Notes: generated by a model not told the origin, from the sequence alone. 64,000 nucleotides of DNA from Campylobacter sp. CNRCH_2014_0184h (GCF_025772985.1 NZ_JAKMTB010000001.1:124001-188000), one strand, 5' to 3'; shown: positions 39,615 through 50,370, counted from the first letter of the stretch. Numbers and translations are program-made.

Positions 39615-39632
39615 GCTAAAGGCTTATTTTAA
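39606..39632. terminator. bidirectional terminator
   Basis: An 11-bp perfect stem, TTAAAATAAGC / GCTTATTTTAA, with a 5-nt loop between the convergent nuclease-like gene and the large acyltransferase gene. The stem itself carries the A-run and T-run, and it includes both stop codons. Confidence 0.7.
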
Positions 39633-42600
39633 TGAGTTTGCAAGATTTTAGCTAAATCTTTAGCACCTTTTAAATCCACTTTGCCAGAACCTAAAAGTGG
39701 AATTTGTTCTACTTTAAAATATCTACTTGGTTTAAAAATAGCAGGCATAGTAGAGTTTTTAATCGCTTCACAAATTCCTTCAAAATCTTGCTCTTGGCAT
39801 TCTACTAATAAGCATACCATTTCACCTTTTTTATCATCATCTAGCGCAACTGCGCAAAATTTTACTATATCTGTATTGATAAATTTAGCAATTTCTTCTT
39901 CTAAAGCTCCTAAAGATATCATTTCTCCACCAATTTTTGCAAAACGAGAATAACGATCTACTATATATAAAAAGCCATCCTCATCTACATGACCTTTATC
40001 GCCGGTATTATACCAGCGTATGCCATCGATTTCTTTGATAACTTCATCGGTTTTTTCTTTATTGTTTAAATAACCCACCATAACCTGATGACCACCAATG
40101 AGTATTAACCCATCTTCTCCATGATTTAAACTTTCATAAGTAGATGGATCTACTATGCGTATAGCGCTTCCTGGTAAAGGCATACCTACACTACCTTCTT
40201 TATTTGCACGGTGTAAAATCCAATAGTCAGGATCAAATTTATTTGGTAAATTTACACTTGCAACTGGAGTGGTTTCAGTGGCTCCATAGCCTTCAAAAAT
40301 AGGTTTTTTAAATTTCATTTCAAAGGCGCTTCTTACTTCACTTTTGAGTTTTTCAGCACCTGAAACGATAATCCTTAAGCTTTCAAACATAATCGCATCA
40401 AGTTTTTTATTTCTTGCATAAATACCTAGAAAAGTTGAAGTAGCACACATAATGCTAACATTATTTTTTACTATAGCTTTTGCTACACCTAGTGCATCTG
40501 TTGGATCAGCATGTGTTATGCTTTTAATCCCTTCTAATAAAGGCATAAAAGTAGTTACAGTTAATCCAAAAGCATGAAAAGGTGGCAAAGAAGATAAGAC
40601 AACATCTTCATTTTTTGCACATAATACATCTGAAATTTGGGCTATATTGCTTAAAATATTACGATTATTTAGCATTACTCCTTTAGGTGTTCCCTCACTA
40701 CCACTACTAAATAATATAGCAGCTATGGCAAGGTTTTGTTTATTAGGCGCAAATAATGCTTTTATCAAACAAGTAGGTAAGATACTTACTAAAGCAAGCA
40801 TAGAAAAGATTTTGAGTTTTTGTCTTTTAAAGTTTGCGATAATATCTTCCATAAAAATAATTCTAACATGCTCTTCAAATTCTAGTTTTATGCCTTTATT
40901 TTCTAATTTTTCCATAAATTTTCTAGAAGTATAAATTTGTTGAATTTGAGAGCTTTGAATGGCTTGATTTATTGCTTTTACACCTGCTGTGAAGTTTAAA
41001 TTTACTACGATTTTATTTGCAAGTAATACGGCTAGATTACAAAGAGAGCTAGCCATGGAAGCAGGGAGCAAAATTCCTATACATTCTTCTTTTGGAGCAT
41101 AGCTTCCTTGGGTAGGTTGTATATTTAACTCATGTGATCTATTTTTTATAAAAGAGCTAAAAACTAAACTTAAAGCAAGCATTTTTCTATAAGTAATACC
41201 ACCTATTAAAGGATCAACAATAGCTATTTGACTTAAATTTCTTTTAGCACTATCTATCCAAGCTCTAGCTATAGTATGCATACTTTCACATTGAGATTTC
41301 CAAGCAATAAATGAAAGTTCAAAAACCTTTGCTTTAACCACTTCTTTTTTAGTGTGTATTGGCAAGCTTTTTCCAAAAGCAATAGCGATTTTTCTTTTGC
41401 TTATTTTGCGGTTTCTTGCTGAAAATTCTTCATCACTTCTTGAAAAAGCACTTCCCCAAAGTCCTCTAATATAAAAAGGTAAAATCACTCCATCTTGTTC
41501 TTCTAATTTTGAGCAAACTAACTCAAATCCACCTTTAAATTCATTAAGCTGTCCATGGCGTGAAAGCACTCCTTCTGGGAAAAGGCAAACTAAATTTCCA
41601 TTTTTAATATGCATAGCAATAAGCTCTAAGCTTGATTTGCTAGAAGCGCTTGAAACAGGAATAACTCCAAATTTATCAAGAAAAATTCTAATATACCACT
41701 TAGAATAAATGCTTTTTTCCATAACAAAATAAATTTTTCTTGGTATAGCCATTTGCACAATAGCCCAATCTATAAAAGATATATGATTACCAAGTAATAA
41801 TGCTCCACCTTTTTCAGGAATATTTTCAAAACCTTCTACTAATAAACGATAGCGTTGAAAAAACGCTATACTTATTAATAAACGCACTAAAGAAAAAGGC
41901 AATTTACTTAACACATAAATGCTTCCAAAAAATGCCACAGCGATGATAAAATAAAACAAATTTATCACTTCAAATTCAGCATAAGCAGCAAAAGTAGCTA
42001 GTGCTAAAAAGCCTAACATAAAAATATTTTGTATGAAATTATTTCCTGCTAAGACTTTTCCTAGTTCATTTTCTTTTGCATGAAATTGTATGAGAGAATT
42101 TAAAGGTATGATAAAAAATGCCCCGCTTAAACCAAAAATAAAAAACACTACACTATAACTTAGTAAGTTTTCTAAAAACGACATTAAAATACTCATTAGA
42201 AAAATTCCTAAGGCACCTAGTGGTATAAGACCTAATTCGATGTAATTTTTAGAAAACTTACCACTAATAAGCGATCCTATAATCACTCCTATGCCAGAAA
42301 AAGCTAAAGAGCATTGTACATAAAAGGTATTTTCTATGAAAAGATCATTTTTTGCATATACAGGAAAACTCACTAAGTAAAGTTGTGATATGGCCCAAAA
42401 AAGTGAAATTCCTACAATGCAAAGCCAAATGATTTTATGAGAAAATATTGTTTTTAAATTAGAGGCTAAAAGTTTTCCTTGGAAATATTGTTTTTTGTCA
42501 AAACTTAAACTTTTATCTTCTTCTTTTAAACAAGGAAGTTTATAAGCTAAAAAAAGTTCTAATAAAGCAAAAGCTATTAATACAAAACCCAAAGGTGCAA

Positions 42601-43141
42601 TTTGTATTAAAATATCTGAAGGAGTGTTAAAATTTGGATCAAAAAGCATTTCAAAGCTTAGAGAAAATACTGCCATACCCGCTAAAATAGCCACAATACT
42701 TACTGCATTTACTGCTCCATTTCCCATAGCTAAAAGCTCTTTTCCTACTAATTCTTTTATAAAACCATATTTTGCAGGAGAGTATAAGGCAGATTGTACT
42801 CCCATGATAAAAGTCATTACAAAAGCAAGCCAAAATGCTCCAATATAATAACACAAACAAATAATACAAGTTAATATTACTGAAAATAATGCAGATATTT
42901 TCATAATTTTATTTTTAGGAAATTTATCTGCTAAGAATCCAGAAGGCGAAAGCATAAGGATGAAAGGTAAAAGCATCAAAGCATTGACAATAGCGGTTAA
43001 AAAAAGTTGGGTGCTATCTTCATAAAATTTATAGATAGTGTTTTGTATAATGATTTTGTGTCCTAAATCTACAAAAGCATTAATAAAAGCTACTGCTAAA
43101 AATGGCAATACGCCAAAAATCTTTAAGAAATTTCCTTGCAT
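39629..43141 (-). CDS. aas: three-domain LplT-acyltransferase-acyl-ACP synthetase fusion
   Basis: A 1170-residue inner-membrane protein that joins three activities. First comes an MFS permease of about 12 helices (about 1-415), similar to the lysophospholipid flippase LplT. Next is a PlsC-type acyltransferase (about 430-620) with NHISFIDW (H-x4-D, about 451) and FPEGVLSRHG. Last is an AMP-forming acyl synthetase (about 660-1165) with SSGSEGTPKG (about 811), YGATETTP and YNTGDKG. Together they would import 2-lysophospholipids and re-acylate them. In E. coli the permease and Aas are separate genes. Confidence 0.92.
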   Translation of the reverse strand: MQGNFLKIFGVLPFLAVAFINAFVDLGHKIIIQNTIYKFYEDSTQLFLTAIVNALMLLPFILMLSPSGFLADKFPKNKIMKISALFSVILTCIICLCYYIGAFWLAFVMTFIMGVQSALYSPAKYGFIKELVGKELLAMGNGAVNAVSIVAILAGMAVFSLSFEMLFDPNFNTPSDILIQIAPLGFVLIAFALLELFLAYKLPCLKEEDKSLSFDKKQYFQGKLLASNLKTIFSHKIIWLCIVGISLFWAISQLYLVSFPVYAKNDLFIENTFYVQCSLAFSGIGVIIGSLISGKFSKNYIELGLIPLGALGIFLMSILMSFLENLLSYSVVFFIFGLSGAFFIIPLNSLIQFHAKENELGKVLAGNNFIQNIFMLGFLALATFAAYAEFEVINLFYFIIAVAFFGSIYVLSKLPFSLVRLLISIAFFQRYRLLVEGFENIPEKGGALLLGNHISFIDWAIVQMAIPRKIYFVMEKSIYSKWYIRIFLDKFGVIPVSSASSKSSLELIAMHIKNGNLVCLFPEGVLSRHGQLNEFKGGFELVCSKLEEQDGVILPFYIRGLWGSAFSRSDEEFSARNRKISKRKIAIAFGKSLPIHTKKEVVKAKVFELSFIAWKSQCESMHTIARAWIDSAKRNLSQIAIVDPLIGGITYRKMLALSLVFSSFIKNRSHELNIQPTQGSYAPKEECIGILLPASMASSLCNLAVLLANKIVVNLNFTAGVKAINQAIQSSQIQQIYTSRKFMEKLENKGIKLEFEEHVRIIFMEDIIANFKRQKLKIFSMLALVSILPTCLIKALFAPNKQNLAIAAILFSSGSEGTPKGVMLNNRNILSNIAQISDVLCAKNEDVVLSSLPPFHAFGLTVTTFMPLLEGIKSITHADPTDALGVAKAIVKNNVSIMCATSTFLGIYARNKKLDAIMFESLRIIVSGAEKLKSEVRSAFEMKFKKPIFEGYGATETTPVASVNLPNKFDPDYWILHRANKEGSVGMPLPGSAIRIVDPSTYESLNHGEDGLILIGGHQVMVGYLNNKEKTDEVIKEIDGIRWYNTGDKGHVDEDGFLYIVDRYSRFAKIGGEMISLGALEEEIAKFINTDIVKFCAVALDDDKKGEMVCLLVECQEQDFEGICEAIKNSTMPAIFKPSRYFKVEQIPLLGSGKVDLKGAKDLAKILQTH

Positions 43142-43210
43142 TTAAAACTCCATTTTATTTTAAAAATATTATTCTATTATATAAAATTTAAATGGAGTTT
43201 TGATATTTGA

Positions 43211-43819
43211 TTAATCTTTAAATTCTACCACTTCATCAAATGCAAAACGAGCTTTTTTTGTGCTAATATTTTCTTGGGTATGTCCTAAAGTAATGAGCAT
43301 AGATACTCTTTGTTTAGCGGTGTCTAAATTTAAATATTGATTGATTTTATCTTTATCAAAACCACCGATAATACATGAGCCCAAATTTAAACTATAAGCA
43401 GCATTGATAATATTTGCAATAGCAAGATAACTTTGTTCTTTGGCATAAATAAAACTTTGTTCTAAATCCATTGCATCTAAAAATGGCTTATAAGTTTGCA
43501 AGCGTTTGTTTAATTCTTCTTGACTTAAACCTCTCTTTTTTAGTTTTTCTTCAAAATAATCTTTAAAATCAGCCCTTGAAATTACAACTATAATAGCAGC
43601 GCAATTTGCTACATGGCTTTGATTGCTAGCTATTTTAGCAATTTCTTTTTTATGTTCATCTTTTTGAAAAACTAAGAATTTCCAAGGTTCAAGTCCTAAG
43701 GAGCTAGGAGATAATCTAGCACATTCTAAGATATATTCTAAATTCTCTTTAGAAATTTTTTCTTGGGTGTAAGCTCTAATAGAAGAGCGATTTTGCATTA
43801 AATTTAAATAATCTTGCAT
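43211..43819 (-). CDS. rdxA: NAD(P)H-dependent nitroreductase, RdxA type
   Basis: A 202-residue FMN-dependent oxygen-insensitive nitroreductase. The FMN-binding N-terminal motif NRSSIRAY and the LSPSSLGLEPWKF segment are conserved, as is the GSCIIGGFD region. In Campylobacter and Helicobacter this enzyme activates metronidazole-type drugs. It is monocistronic and divergent from macA, with an operator-like inverted repeat in the gap. Confidence 0.88.
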   Translation of the reverse strand: MQDYLNLMQNRSSIRAYTQEKISKENLEYILECARLSPSSLGLEPWKFLVFQKDEHKKEIAKIASNQSHVANCAAIIVVISRADFKDYFEEKLKKRGLSQEELNKRLQTYKPFLDAMDLEQSFIYAKEQSYLAIANIINAAYSLNLGSCIIGGFDKDKINQYLNLDTAKQRVSMLITLGHTQENISTKKARFAFDEVVEFKD

Positions 43820-43860
43820 TATTTTTCCTTTTTTTGATTTATCTTATATCTTATAAGCTT

Positions 43861-43898
43861 TAAAATTGTTAAAATTATATTTTATTGTTACAATTTTA
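43861..43898. promoter_or_regulatory. imperfect inverted repeat between rdxA and macA
   Basis: TAAAATTGTTA (43861-43871) and TTACAATTTTA (43888-43898) are inverted with one mismatch over 11 bp and a 16-bp spacer. The right arm also lies in the shorter dyad ATTGT-T-ACAAT. The position in a 127-bp divergent gap in front of an efflux operon suggests a repressor site. Confidence 0.5.
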
Positions 43899-43946
43899 TT
43901 TTTACTTCATACAAATGTTTTATTATATGATTTTTAAAGGATTAAA

Positions 43947-45080
43947 ATGAAAAAAATAATTTATTTAAGCATATTTTTGATTTTACTCATTATAGGGGTG
44001 TATTTTTTCTTTTTTGCAAATAAGGAAGAATATAATTATCTAACTTATGAGGTTAAAAAACAAGACATCACTCAAAGTATAGAAGCAATAGGCGAAGTTT
44101 ATGCAAAAACACAAGTTGATGTTGGTGCTCAAGTTAGTGGGCAAATTACTAAACTTTATGTAAAATTAGGTGATCATGTTAATGAGGGTGATTTAATCGC
44201 ACAAATTGATAAAGATAAGCAACAAAATGATTTAGATATTACCAAAGCTCAGCTTGAAAGTGCAAAGGCAAATTTAGAAAGTAAAAAAATCGCTCTTGAT
44301 ATAGCTACTAAACAATACCAAAGAGAGCAAAAGCTTTATGCTAAAAAGGCTACCTCTTTAGAAAATCTTGAAAATCTTAAAAATACTTTTTATGCCTTAA
44401 GAGCAAATGTAGCTGATTTAAAAGCTCAAACTACTCAACTTGAAATTTCTTTAAAAAATGCTCAAAAAGATTTAGCTTATACTACTATAACCGCACCTAG
44501 TAAGGGTGAGATTATTAATGTAGCGGTTGAAGAAGGTCAAACTGTAAATGCAAACCAAAATACACCAAGTATAGTGCGCTTGGCTGATTTAAGTGAAATG
44601 GAAATTCGTATGCAAATAGCTGAAGCTGATATTAATAAAATCAGTGTTGGAAAAAAGGTAAAATTTAGCATTTTAAATGAGCCTGATAAAAAATATGAAG
44701 CAACTATTTCAAGTATAGATCCAGCAAATACTACCATAAGTGATGCAACAAGCAATACAAATTTAAACTCAAACTCAAGTACTAGCACTAGCGCTGTATA
44801 TTATTATGCAAGGGTTTTTGTAAAAAATGATAATAATTTTTTACGCATAGGTATGAGTACAGAAAATGAAATTGCTATTAAAACAGAAAATAATACTTTA
44901 GTTATACCAACTTTGGCTATAAAAAGTGATACAAGTGGTTATTATGTAGAAATTTTAAAAGCCAATAATATAAGTGTAAAAACACATGTTAAATTAGGTA
45001 TCAAAGATAGTTTAAATACTCAAATTTTAGATGGTATTAATGAGGGTGATTTAGTTATCATAGGTAAAAATAAAAAATGA
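43947..45080 (+). CDS. macA: MacA-type periplasmic adaptor of efflux pump
   Basis: A 377-residue membrane fusion protein. It has an N-terminal transmembrane anchor (about 4-22), a lipoyl-like half motif ([22 protein letters not shown]), a long coiled-coil hairpin (about 80-165), the second lipoyl half and a beta-barrel domain. It would connect the MacB ATPase with the outer-membrane channel encoded two genes downstream. It overlaps macB as ATGA. Confidence 0.93.
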   Translation: MKKIIYLSIFLILLIIGVYFFFFANKEEYNYLTYEVKKQDITQSIEAIGEVYAKTQVDVGAQVSGQITKLYVKLGDHVNEGDLIAQIDKDKQQNDLDITKAQLESAKANLESKKIALDIATKQYQREQKLYAKKATSLENLENLKNTFYALRANVADLKAQTTQLEISLKNAQKDLAYTTITAPSKGEIINVAVEEGQTVNANQNTPSIVRLADLSEMEIRMQIAEADINKISVGKKVKFSILNEPDKKYEATISSIDPANTTISDATSNTNLNSNSSTSTSAVYYYARVFVKNDNNFLRIGMSTENEIAIKTENNTLVIPTLAIKSDTSGYYVEILKANNISVKTHVKLGIKDSLNTQILDGINEGDLVIIGKNKK

Positions 45081-47008
45081 TACGCTTAGAAAATATACAA
45101 AAAAAGATTAATAATACAACTATTTTAGAAAATATTAATCTTTATATTCAAAAGGGAGAATTTGTAGCCATTATAGGACAATCAGGAAGTGGTAAAACCT
45201 CTCTTTTAAATATTATAGGCACACTTGATGAGCCAAGTAGTGGAAAATATTTTTTAGATGCATATGAAGTAACTAATTTAAGCAAAGATGAAAAAGCAAG
45301 AATTAGACGCGAAAAAATTGGTTTTATTTTCCAAAGATATAATTTGCTTAGTCTTTTAAATGCTAAAGATAATGTAGCCTTACCTGCTGTTTATGCAGGA
45401 AAAAACAAACAAGAAAGATCGCAAAAGGCTAAAGAATTACTTTCTTTTTTAGAGCTTGATCATAAAGAATTATCAAAGCCAAATGAACTAAGTGGTGGGC
45501 AACAGCAAAGAGTTTCCATAGCAAGAGCTTTGATGAATGGTGGTGAGCTTATTTTAGCAGATGAGCCAACAGGTGCGCTTGATTCTAAAAGCGGTAAGAT
45601 AGTTTTAGAAATTTTAAATAAACTAAATGAGCAAGGACACACTGTAGTTTTAGTCACTCATGATAGAGAAATAGCTGCTAGAGCAAAAAGAGTTATAGAA
45701 ATTAAAGATGGTAAGATTATAAGTGATAATGGTGCAAAAAAAGCAGACGAAATAAAAGCTAAGTTAATGCCAAAAGAGAAAAAAAGCTTTAATTTGCTTA
45801 AAAATCAGCTTTTTGAAAGTTTAAAAATGTCCATAGCTTCCATTGTAGCACACAAGCTACGCTCTTTGCTTACTATGCTTGGTATTATCATAGGCATAGC
45901 TTCAGTAGTTTGCGTGGTTGCTTTAGGACTTGGAGCCCAACAAAACATACTTGCTTCTATTAGTTCTATTGGGACTAATACCATAGAAGTTGTTTCAGGG
46001 CGTGGTTTGGGAGATATTCGATCAGGTAAAACAAGGCTAAATTTAAGTGATTTAAAAACCTTAAGTTCTTTGCCTTATTTAGAAGCGGTAGAAGCAGATG
46101 TGGGCAAAATAGGGGTAGTAACTTATAAGAATAATTCTTTGCAAGCTAGAATTTATGGAGTAGGGCCAAATCATCTAAGGCTTAGAGGTTTTGTGATGGT
46201 AGATGGTAGGTTTATTAATAATGAAGATATAAAAGATAATACTAATATTTGTATTATAGATGAAAATGCTTTGAGAATTTTATTTGATAATATCAGCGCT
46301 AAAGATGTTTTAGGTAAAAGTGTGATTTTTAACAAACAGCCTTTAACTATAGTTGGTGTTTTAAAAAAAGAAAGAGATAATAAAGGCTTTAGAGCTGATG
46401 AAAATACCATTAAAATTTACACTCCTTATTCTACTTTGATGAATAAAATCACAGGGGATAAACAAATAAGAGCTATAGTAACTAAGGTAAAAGATGAGGT
46501 AAATCCTGCTTTAGCTGAAGAGGCTATGGTAAAAATTTTAGAGATTAAACGCGGAAAAAAAGATTTTTTCACTATAAATTCTGACGCGATTAAAAATGCT
46601 ATTGAGGAAAATACTGCTACTTTGACTTTACTTATTTCTTCTATTGCGGTGGTATCTTTGATAGTAGGTGGTATTGGTGTGATGAATATCATGCTTGTTT
46701 CAGTAAGTGAGCGTACAAGGGAAATTGGAGTTAGAATGGCTATTGGAGCTAGAAAAGAAGATATTTTAATGCAGTTTTTAATCGAGGCTGTGTTGATTTG
46801 TTCTTTAGGGGCCATTTTTGGAGTAATGCTTTCTTTTATTATCATTGAAGTATTTAATTCTTTAAATTTTGGTTTTACAATGATACTTTCGTTAAATTCA
46901 GTATTTTTAGGGCTTTTAAGTTCGGTTTTAATCGGAGTGGTTTTTGGATTTTTTCCAGCAAAAAATGCAGCAAATTTAAATCCTATTAGTGCTTTATCAA
47001 AGGAATGA
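45077..47008 (+). CDS. macB: MacB-type ABC transporter, fused ATPase and permease
   Basis: A 643-residue protein. The N-terminal ATPase (about 1-230) has Walker [10 protein letters not shown] (about 35), signature LSGGQQQR and Walker [14 protein letters not shown]. It is followed by a transmembrane helix, a large periplasmic domain and three C-terminal helices (typical [20 protein letters not shown] motif). The mechanotransmission pump would export macrolides, toxins or peptides from the periplasm through a TolC-like channel. The next gene starts 1 bp after its stop. Confidence 0.95.
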   Translation: MIRLENIQKKINNTTILENINLYIQKGEFVAIIGQSGSGKTSLLNIIGTLDEPSSGKYFLDAYEVTNLSKDEKARIRREKIGFIFQRYNLLSLLNAKDNVALPAVYAGKNKQERSQKAKELLSFLELDHKELSKPNELSGGQQQRVSIARALMNGGELILADEPTGALDSKSGKIVLEILNKLNEQGHTVVLVTHDREIAARAKRVIEIKDGKIISDNGAKKADEIKAKLMPKEKKSFNLLKNQLFESLKMSIASIVAHKLRSLLTMLGIIIGIASVVCVVALGLGAQQNILASISSIGTNTIEVVSGRGLGDIRSGKTRLNLSDLKTLSSLPYLEAVEADVGKIGVVTYKNNSLQARIYGVGPNHLRLRGFVMVDGRFINNEDIKDNTNICIIDENALRILFDNISAKDVLGKSVIFNKQPLTIVGVLKKERDNKGFRADENTIKIYTPYSTLMNKITGDKQIRAIVTKVKDEVNPALAEEAMVKILEIKRGKKDFFTINSDAIKNAIEENTATLTLLISSIAVVSLIVGGIGVMNIMLVSVSERTREIGVRMAIGARKEDILMQFLIEAVLICSLGAIFGVMLSFIIIEVFNSLNFGFTMILSLNSVFLGLLSSVLIGVVFGFFPAKNAANLNPISALSKE

Positions 47009-47009
47009 G

Positions 47010-48350
47010 ATGAGAATATTTTTATTATTTTTTATAGCCTTTTTTTTAAATGCTTGCGTAGGAGTAAAATTAGAACAAGTATCCCAAGATCAAATAAAAA
47101 AAGAATATTTTGAAGATTTTAATGCAAGCAAGGCTTGGTGGGAAAAATATAATAATCAAGATTTAAATAATATCTTAAAAGCTATTATTGACAATAATAA
47201 AGATTTAAATGTGGCAAGAGTTAATTTTTTAAGCACTTTAGCTAGATATAAGCTTTTAAATTTAGATCTTTATCCTACTTTGAGTGGAAATTTAGGTGCA
47301 AACATAAGAAAAAATTTAAACAATGGCGCAGAAATACATAATTTCTCAAATGGCATTGTGTTAAATTATGAGCTTGATATATATGGCAAAATTTCAGATC
47401 AAGTTGCTAGTTCTGAATTTTTAGCAAAAGCAAGCGAATATGAGTTACGCTCTTTAGAGCTTGATACGATTAATTTAGCAATTAATAGTATTTTTGAATT
47501 GATTTATTTTAATGATGTAGATCACTTGCTAAACAATCATTTAAAAAATCTTGAGCAAATGCTAGAAATTTATACTACTAAATTTGATTATGGTAAGGTT
47601 GAATATATTGATCTTTTAAATATTAAAAAGTCTTTATTAAACACTAAACAAAACATCATTGCAAATTTGCAAAATAAAGACTTAACACTTAAAAACATAA
47701 AAGATTTACTAGGTAAAGATGATGGATTTTTGATTAATAAAATGCTAAATTATACACTTGAAGATTTTTCTTTGCAAAAAATTAATTTTGATATAGAGTT
47801 AAAAATGCTTGCTTATAGACCACAAGTTCAAGCAAAACTAAATCAACTTATGGCTTCTTATAAGGATTATGCAAGTGTGCAAAAAAGTATTTTGCCTAGT
47901 ATAAAAATATTGGGAAATTTAGATGGGAGTGATAAAAATTTTGATGAGAGTTTTAAATTTTTAATCTTAGGAGGTAATGTTGTTATTGACTTACCATTTT
48001 TGGACTTTTATAGAGTAAGACAAAATGTAAAAATTTCTGAATTTGCATACCAAGCACGCTTATATGAGTATAAAGATGCATTACAAAGAGCTATTCATGA
48101 GTTTAAACTTTGTTATGAAAATGATAAATACTATAATGATTTGTTAAATTTAGTAAAAGATATCAATGTCAATCAAGCAAAAATTACACAATTATATTTT
48201 GAAAAATATGAATTAGGGCGTAATGAGCTAAAAGATTATCTTGATGCGGATGCTTTGCTTATTAATTCACTTCAAGAGCTTAGTAGAGCGAAACTGTCTT
48301 TACTTAAAAATATTAATTTGTATCATAATATAGTATTGATTTCAGAGTAA
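47010..48350 (+). CDS. outer-membrane efflux lipoprotein (TolC/NodT family)
   Basis: A protein of about 446 residues with a lipobox (FFLNAC) and the two long helical repeats of outer membrane factors. It is the exit channel of the MacAB pump encoded directly upstream. A GTG at 46989 would add seven residues and lies within macB, but the ATG at 47010 follows AAAGGA at good distance and starts a clean signal peptide (MRIFLLFFIAFFLNAC). About 115 bp of gene-free sequence with no clear terminator follow. Confidence 0.92.
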   Translation: MRIFLLFFIAFFLNACVGVKLEQVSQDQIKKEYFEDFNASKAWWEKYNNQDLNNILKAIIDNNKDLNVARVNFLSTLARYKLLNLDLYPTLSGNLGANIRKNLNNGAEIHNFSNGIVLNYELDIYGKISDQVASSEFLAKASEYELRSLELDTINLAINSIFELIYFNDVDHLLNNHLKNLEQMLEIYTTKFDYGKVEYIDLLNIKKSLLNTKQNIIANLQNKDLTLKNIKDLLGKDDGFLINKMLNYTLEDFSLQKINFDIELKMLAYRPQVQAKLNQLMASYKDYASVQKSILPSIKILGNLDGSDKNFDESFKFLILGGNVVIDLPFLDFYRVRQNVKISEFAYQARLYEYKDALQRAIHEFKLCYENDKYYNDLLNLVKDINVNQAKITQLYFEKYELGRNELKDYLDADALLINSLQELSRAKLSLLKNINLYHNIVLISE

Positions 48351-48465
48351 AATAGACTTAAAAATGTTTCATTTTGTAATATCTTAGTAAAGAGTAGTGT
48401 TTATTTGCGTTGTTTTTAAAGTCATTTAGATTACAATTGATAAGTAAATCAAACAAAGGAGAGGT

Positions 48466-49674
48466 ATGAAATTTGATTTTTATGCAACGCTAGTTACTAT
48501 GGTTATAGTATTGCTTTTGGGCGTTTTTGTCATTAAAAGGGTAAAATTTCTTCGTGATTATAATATCCCTGAGCCAGTTGTTGGTGGTGGAATAGCTGCG
48601 ATTATTCTTTTAATCTTACATAGTTCTTTTTCGCTAGACATTAAATTTGATGAATCTATGAAAGATCCGTTAATGCTTGCATTCTTTTCAAGTATTGGTT
48701 TGTTAGCTGATTTTGCTTCATTAAAAAAAGGTGGTAGAAAATTAGCAGTTTTTTTAGTTGTAGTTGTAGCTTTACTATTTGCGCAAAATATAGTTGGTAT
48801 AGGTGTAGCAACTGCCATGGGACAAAATCCGCTTATGGGGCTTATAGCAGGTTCTGTTACAATGAGTGGTGGTCATGGTACAGGTGCAGCTTGGGCGGCT
48901 GAATTTATTAAAGAACCTTATTTGTATTCTAGTGCAACTACCGTTGCGATTGCTTGTGCGACTTTTGGACTTATTTCAGGTGGTATCATAGGTGGGCCTG
49001 TTGCGAGATATTTGGTTAATAAACACAAATTAGTAGTTCCAAAACAAAATGATGATAAAGATGCGATTTTAAATTTCCAATCTCCAGAAAAAGAAAGATT
49101 GATTACTCCATCTTCTTTTATAGAGTCTTTAGCATTGATTGCTTTATGTTTATTAATAGGTAATGCTTTATCTACTTATATCAAAGCAAATACAGGTTTT
49201 ACTTTACCAACTTTTGTGTATTGTCTTTTTGTGGGTGTTGTTCTAAGAAATGTTTTATCAGCTACAAAAATTCACCATGTATTTGATAGAGAAGTATCAG
49301 TTTTAGGTAATGTAAGCTTGTCATTATTCTTAGCTTTAGCACTAATGACTATTAATCTTTGGGATCTAGTAACCCTTGCACTACCGATGCTAGTAATTTT
49401 AGTAGTACAAGTTGCTATGATGGCTGCTTTTGCTATATTTGTAACCTTTAGAATATGTGGAAAAGACTATGATGCAGCAGTTTTAGCAGCAGGACATTGT
49501 GGTTTTGGTTTAGGTGCTACTCCAACAGCTATGGTGAATATGCAAACTGTAACAAATCACTATGGTATGAGCCATATGGCATTTATTATTGTGCCTTTAG
49601 TAGGTGCATTTTTCATAGATATAGTAAATGCTTTAGTGATTAATGCTTTCTTATATCTACCATTTTTTCATTAA
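48466..49674 (+). CDS. gltS: sodium/glutamate symporter
   Basis: A 402-residue inner-membrane carrier of the GltS (ESS) family with about 10-11 helices. It has the PEPVVGGGIAA start motif and the two re-entrant glycine-rich segments SGGHGTGAAWA and GHCGFGLGATPTAMVN. It would import glutamate with sodium, an important carbon source for Campylobacter. The start has AAAGGAGAGG. It is monocistronic, ending at a shared terminator. Confidence 0.95.
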   Translation: MKFDFYATLVTMVIVLLLGVFVIKRVKFLRDYNIPEPVVGGGIAAIILLILHSSFSLDIKFDESMKDPLMLAFFSSIGLLADFASLKKGGRKLAVFLVVVVALLFAQNIVGIGVATAMGQNPLMGLIAGSVTMSGGHGTGAAWAAEFIKEPYLYSSATTVAIACATFGLISGGIIGGPVARYLVNKHKLVVPKQNDDKDAILNFQSPEKERLITPSSFIESLALIALCLLIGNALSTYIKANTGFTLPTFVYCLFVGVVLRNVLSATKIHHVFDREVSVLGNVSLSLFLALALMTINLWDLVTLALPMLVILVVQVAMMAAFAIFVTFRICGKDYDAAVLAAGHCGFGLGATPTAMVNMQTVTNHYGMSHMAFIIVPLVGAFFIDIVNALVINAFLYLPFFH

Positions 49675-49678
49675 AATC

Positions 49679-49712
49679 ATCTAGCACTAATTTAGTGCTA
49701 GATTAACTTTTT
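49679..49712. terminator. bidirectional terminator between gltS and nth
   Basis: An 11-bp perfect stem, ATCTAGCACTA / TAGTGCTAGAT (49679-49703), with a 3-nt loop and a T5 run at 49708-49712 on the plus strand. It contains the nth stop codon. Confidence 0.85.
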
Positions 49713-50324
49713 ATCTTTGCTCTTACATAAATGATTTAAAAAACACTCTTTACATAAAGGATTTTTAGCCTTGCATGTATAGCGTCCAAAAAGCACCATA
49801 GCTTGATGAAGATAGTTTAGATTATCTTTAAAAATTTTAGTTAAGTCTTTTTCTGTTTCTTCAGGGGTTTTGGCTTTGCTAAGATTAAGTCTGTGTGAAA
49901 CTCTAAATACATGAGTATCTACAGCCATACAATTAGCCCCGCACCATTCTATCATTACTACATGTGCAGTTTTTTGTCCTACTCCTGCTAGAGTTTTTAA
50001 ATCTTGCTCATTCATAGGAATTTTACCATTAAATTGCTCGCAAACTGCTTGAGCCATTTTGATTAAATTTTGTGCTTTATTATTATAAAATGAGCAAGAA
50101 TTAATCAAAAGCTTCAAAGATGATAAGTTTGCCTTAGCTAAATCTTGTACGCTAGGATAAGCTTCAAATAAAGCCGGTGTGATGAGATTAACCCTTTTAT
50201 CAGTACATTGAGCTGAAAGCATAACACAAACTATAAGTTCATAAGCATTACTAAAAACTAATTCTGTTTTTGCCTCTCCAAAATGCTCTAAAAATAATTT
50301 TTTAATTTCTAAATTTCTTTTCAT
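49698..50324 (-). CDS. nth: endonuclease III
   Basis: A 208-residue base-excision repair glycosylase/lyase for oxidised pyrimidines. The helix-hairpin-helix motif carries the catalytic Lys (LAGVGQKTAHVV), the catalytic Asp is in VDTHVFRVSHR, and the C-terminal 4Fe-4S cluster ligands are in CKAKNPLCKECFLNHLC (C-x6-C-x2-C-x5-C). All catalytic residues are present. Confidence 0.97.
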   Translation of the reverse strand: MKRNLEIKKLFLEHFGEAKTELVFSNAYELIVCVMLSAQCTDKRVNLITPALFEAYPSVQDLAKANLSSLKLLINSCSFYNNKAQNLIKMAQAVCEQFNGKIPMNEQDLKTLAGVGQKTAHVVMIEWCGANCMAVDTHVFRVSHRLNLSKAKTPEETEKDLTKIFKDNLNYLHQAMVLFGRYTCKAKNPLCKECFLNHLCKSKDKKLI

Positions 50325-50364
50325 AAACTTATTGTATGTTAATCGGCTTTAAATAAAGTTTAGA

Positions 50365-50370
50365 TATAAT
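50365..50370 (+). promoter_or_regulatory. sigma-70 -10 box for peb4-fbaA
   Basis: TATAAT 33 bp upstream of the peb4 ATG, followed by the AAAAGGAAAA ribosome-binding site. Confidence 0.6.

Noticed and set aside
46426-46845. 139-codon minus-strand frame inside macB
   Set aside because: Antisense shadow of the conserved permease region; the product is Ile/Ser/Thr-rich with no recognisable pattern.
48351-48465. Possible promoter TACAAT before gltS
   Set aside because: A single mismatch to TATAAT in AT-rich DNA without further support is too weak to list as a feature.
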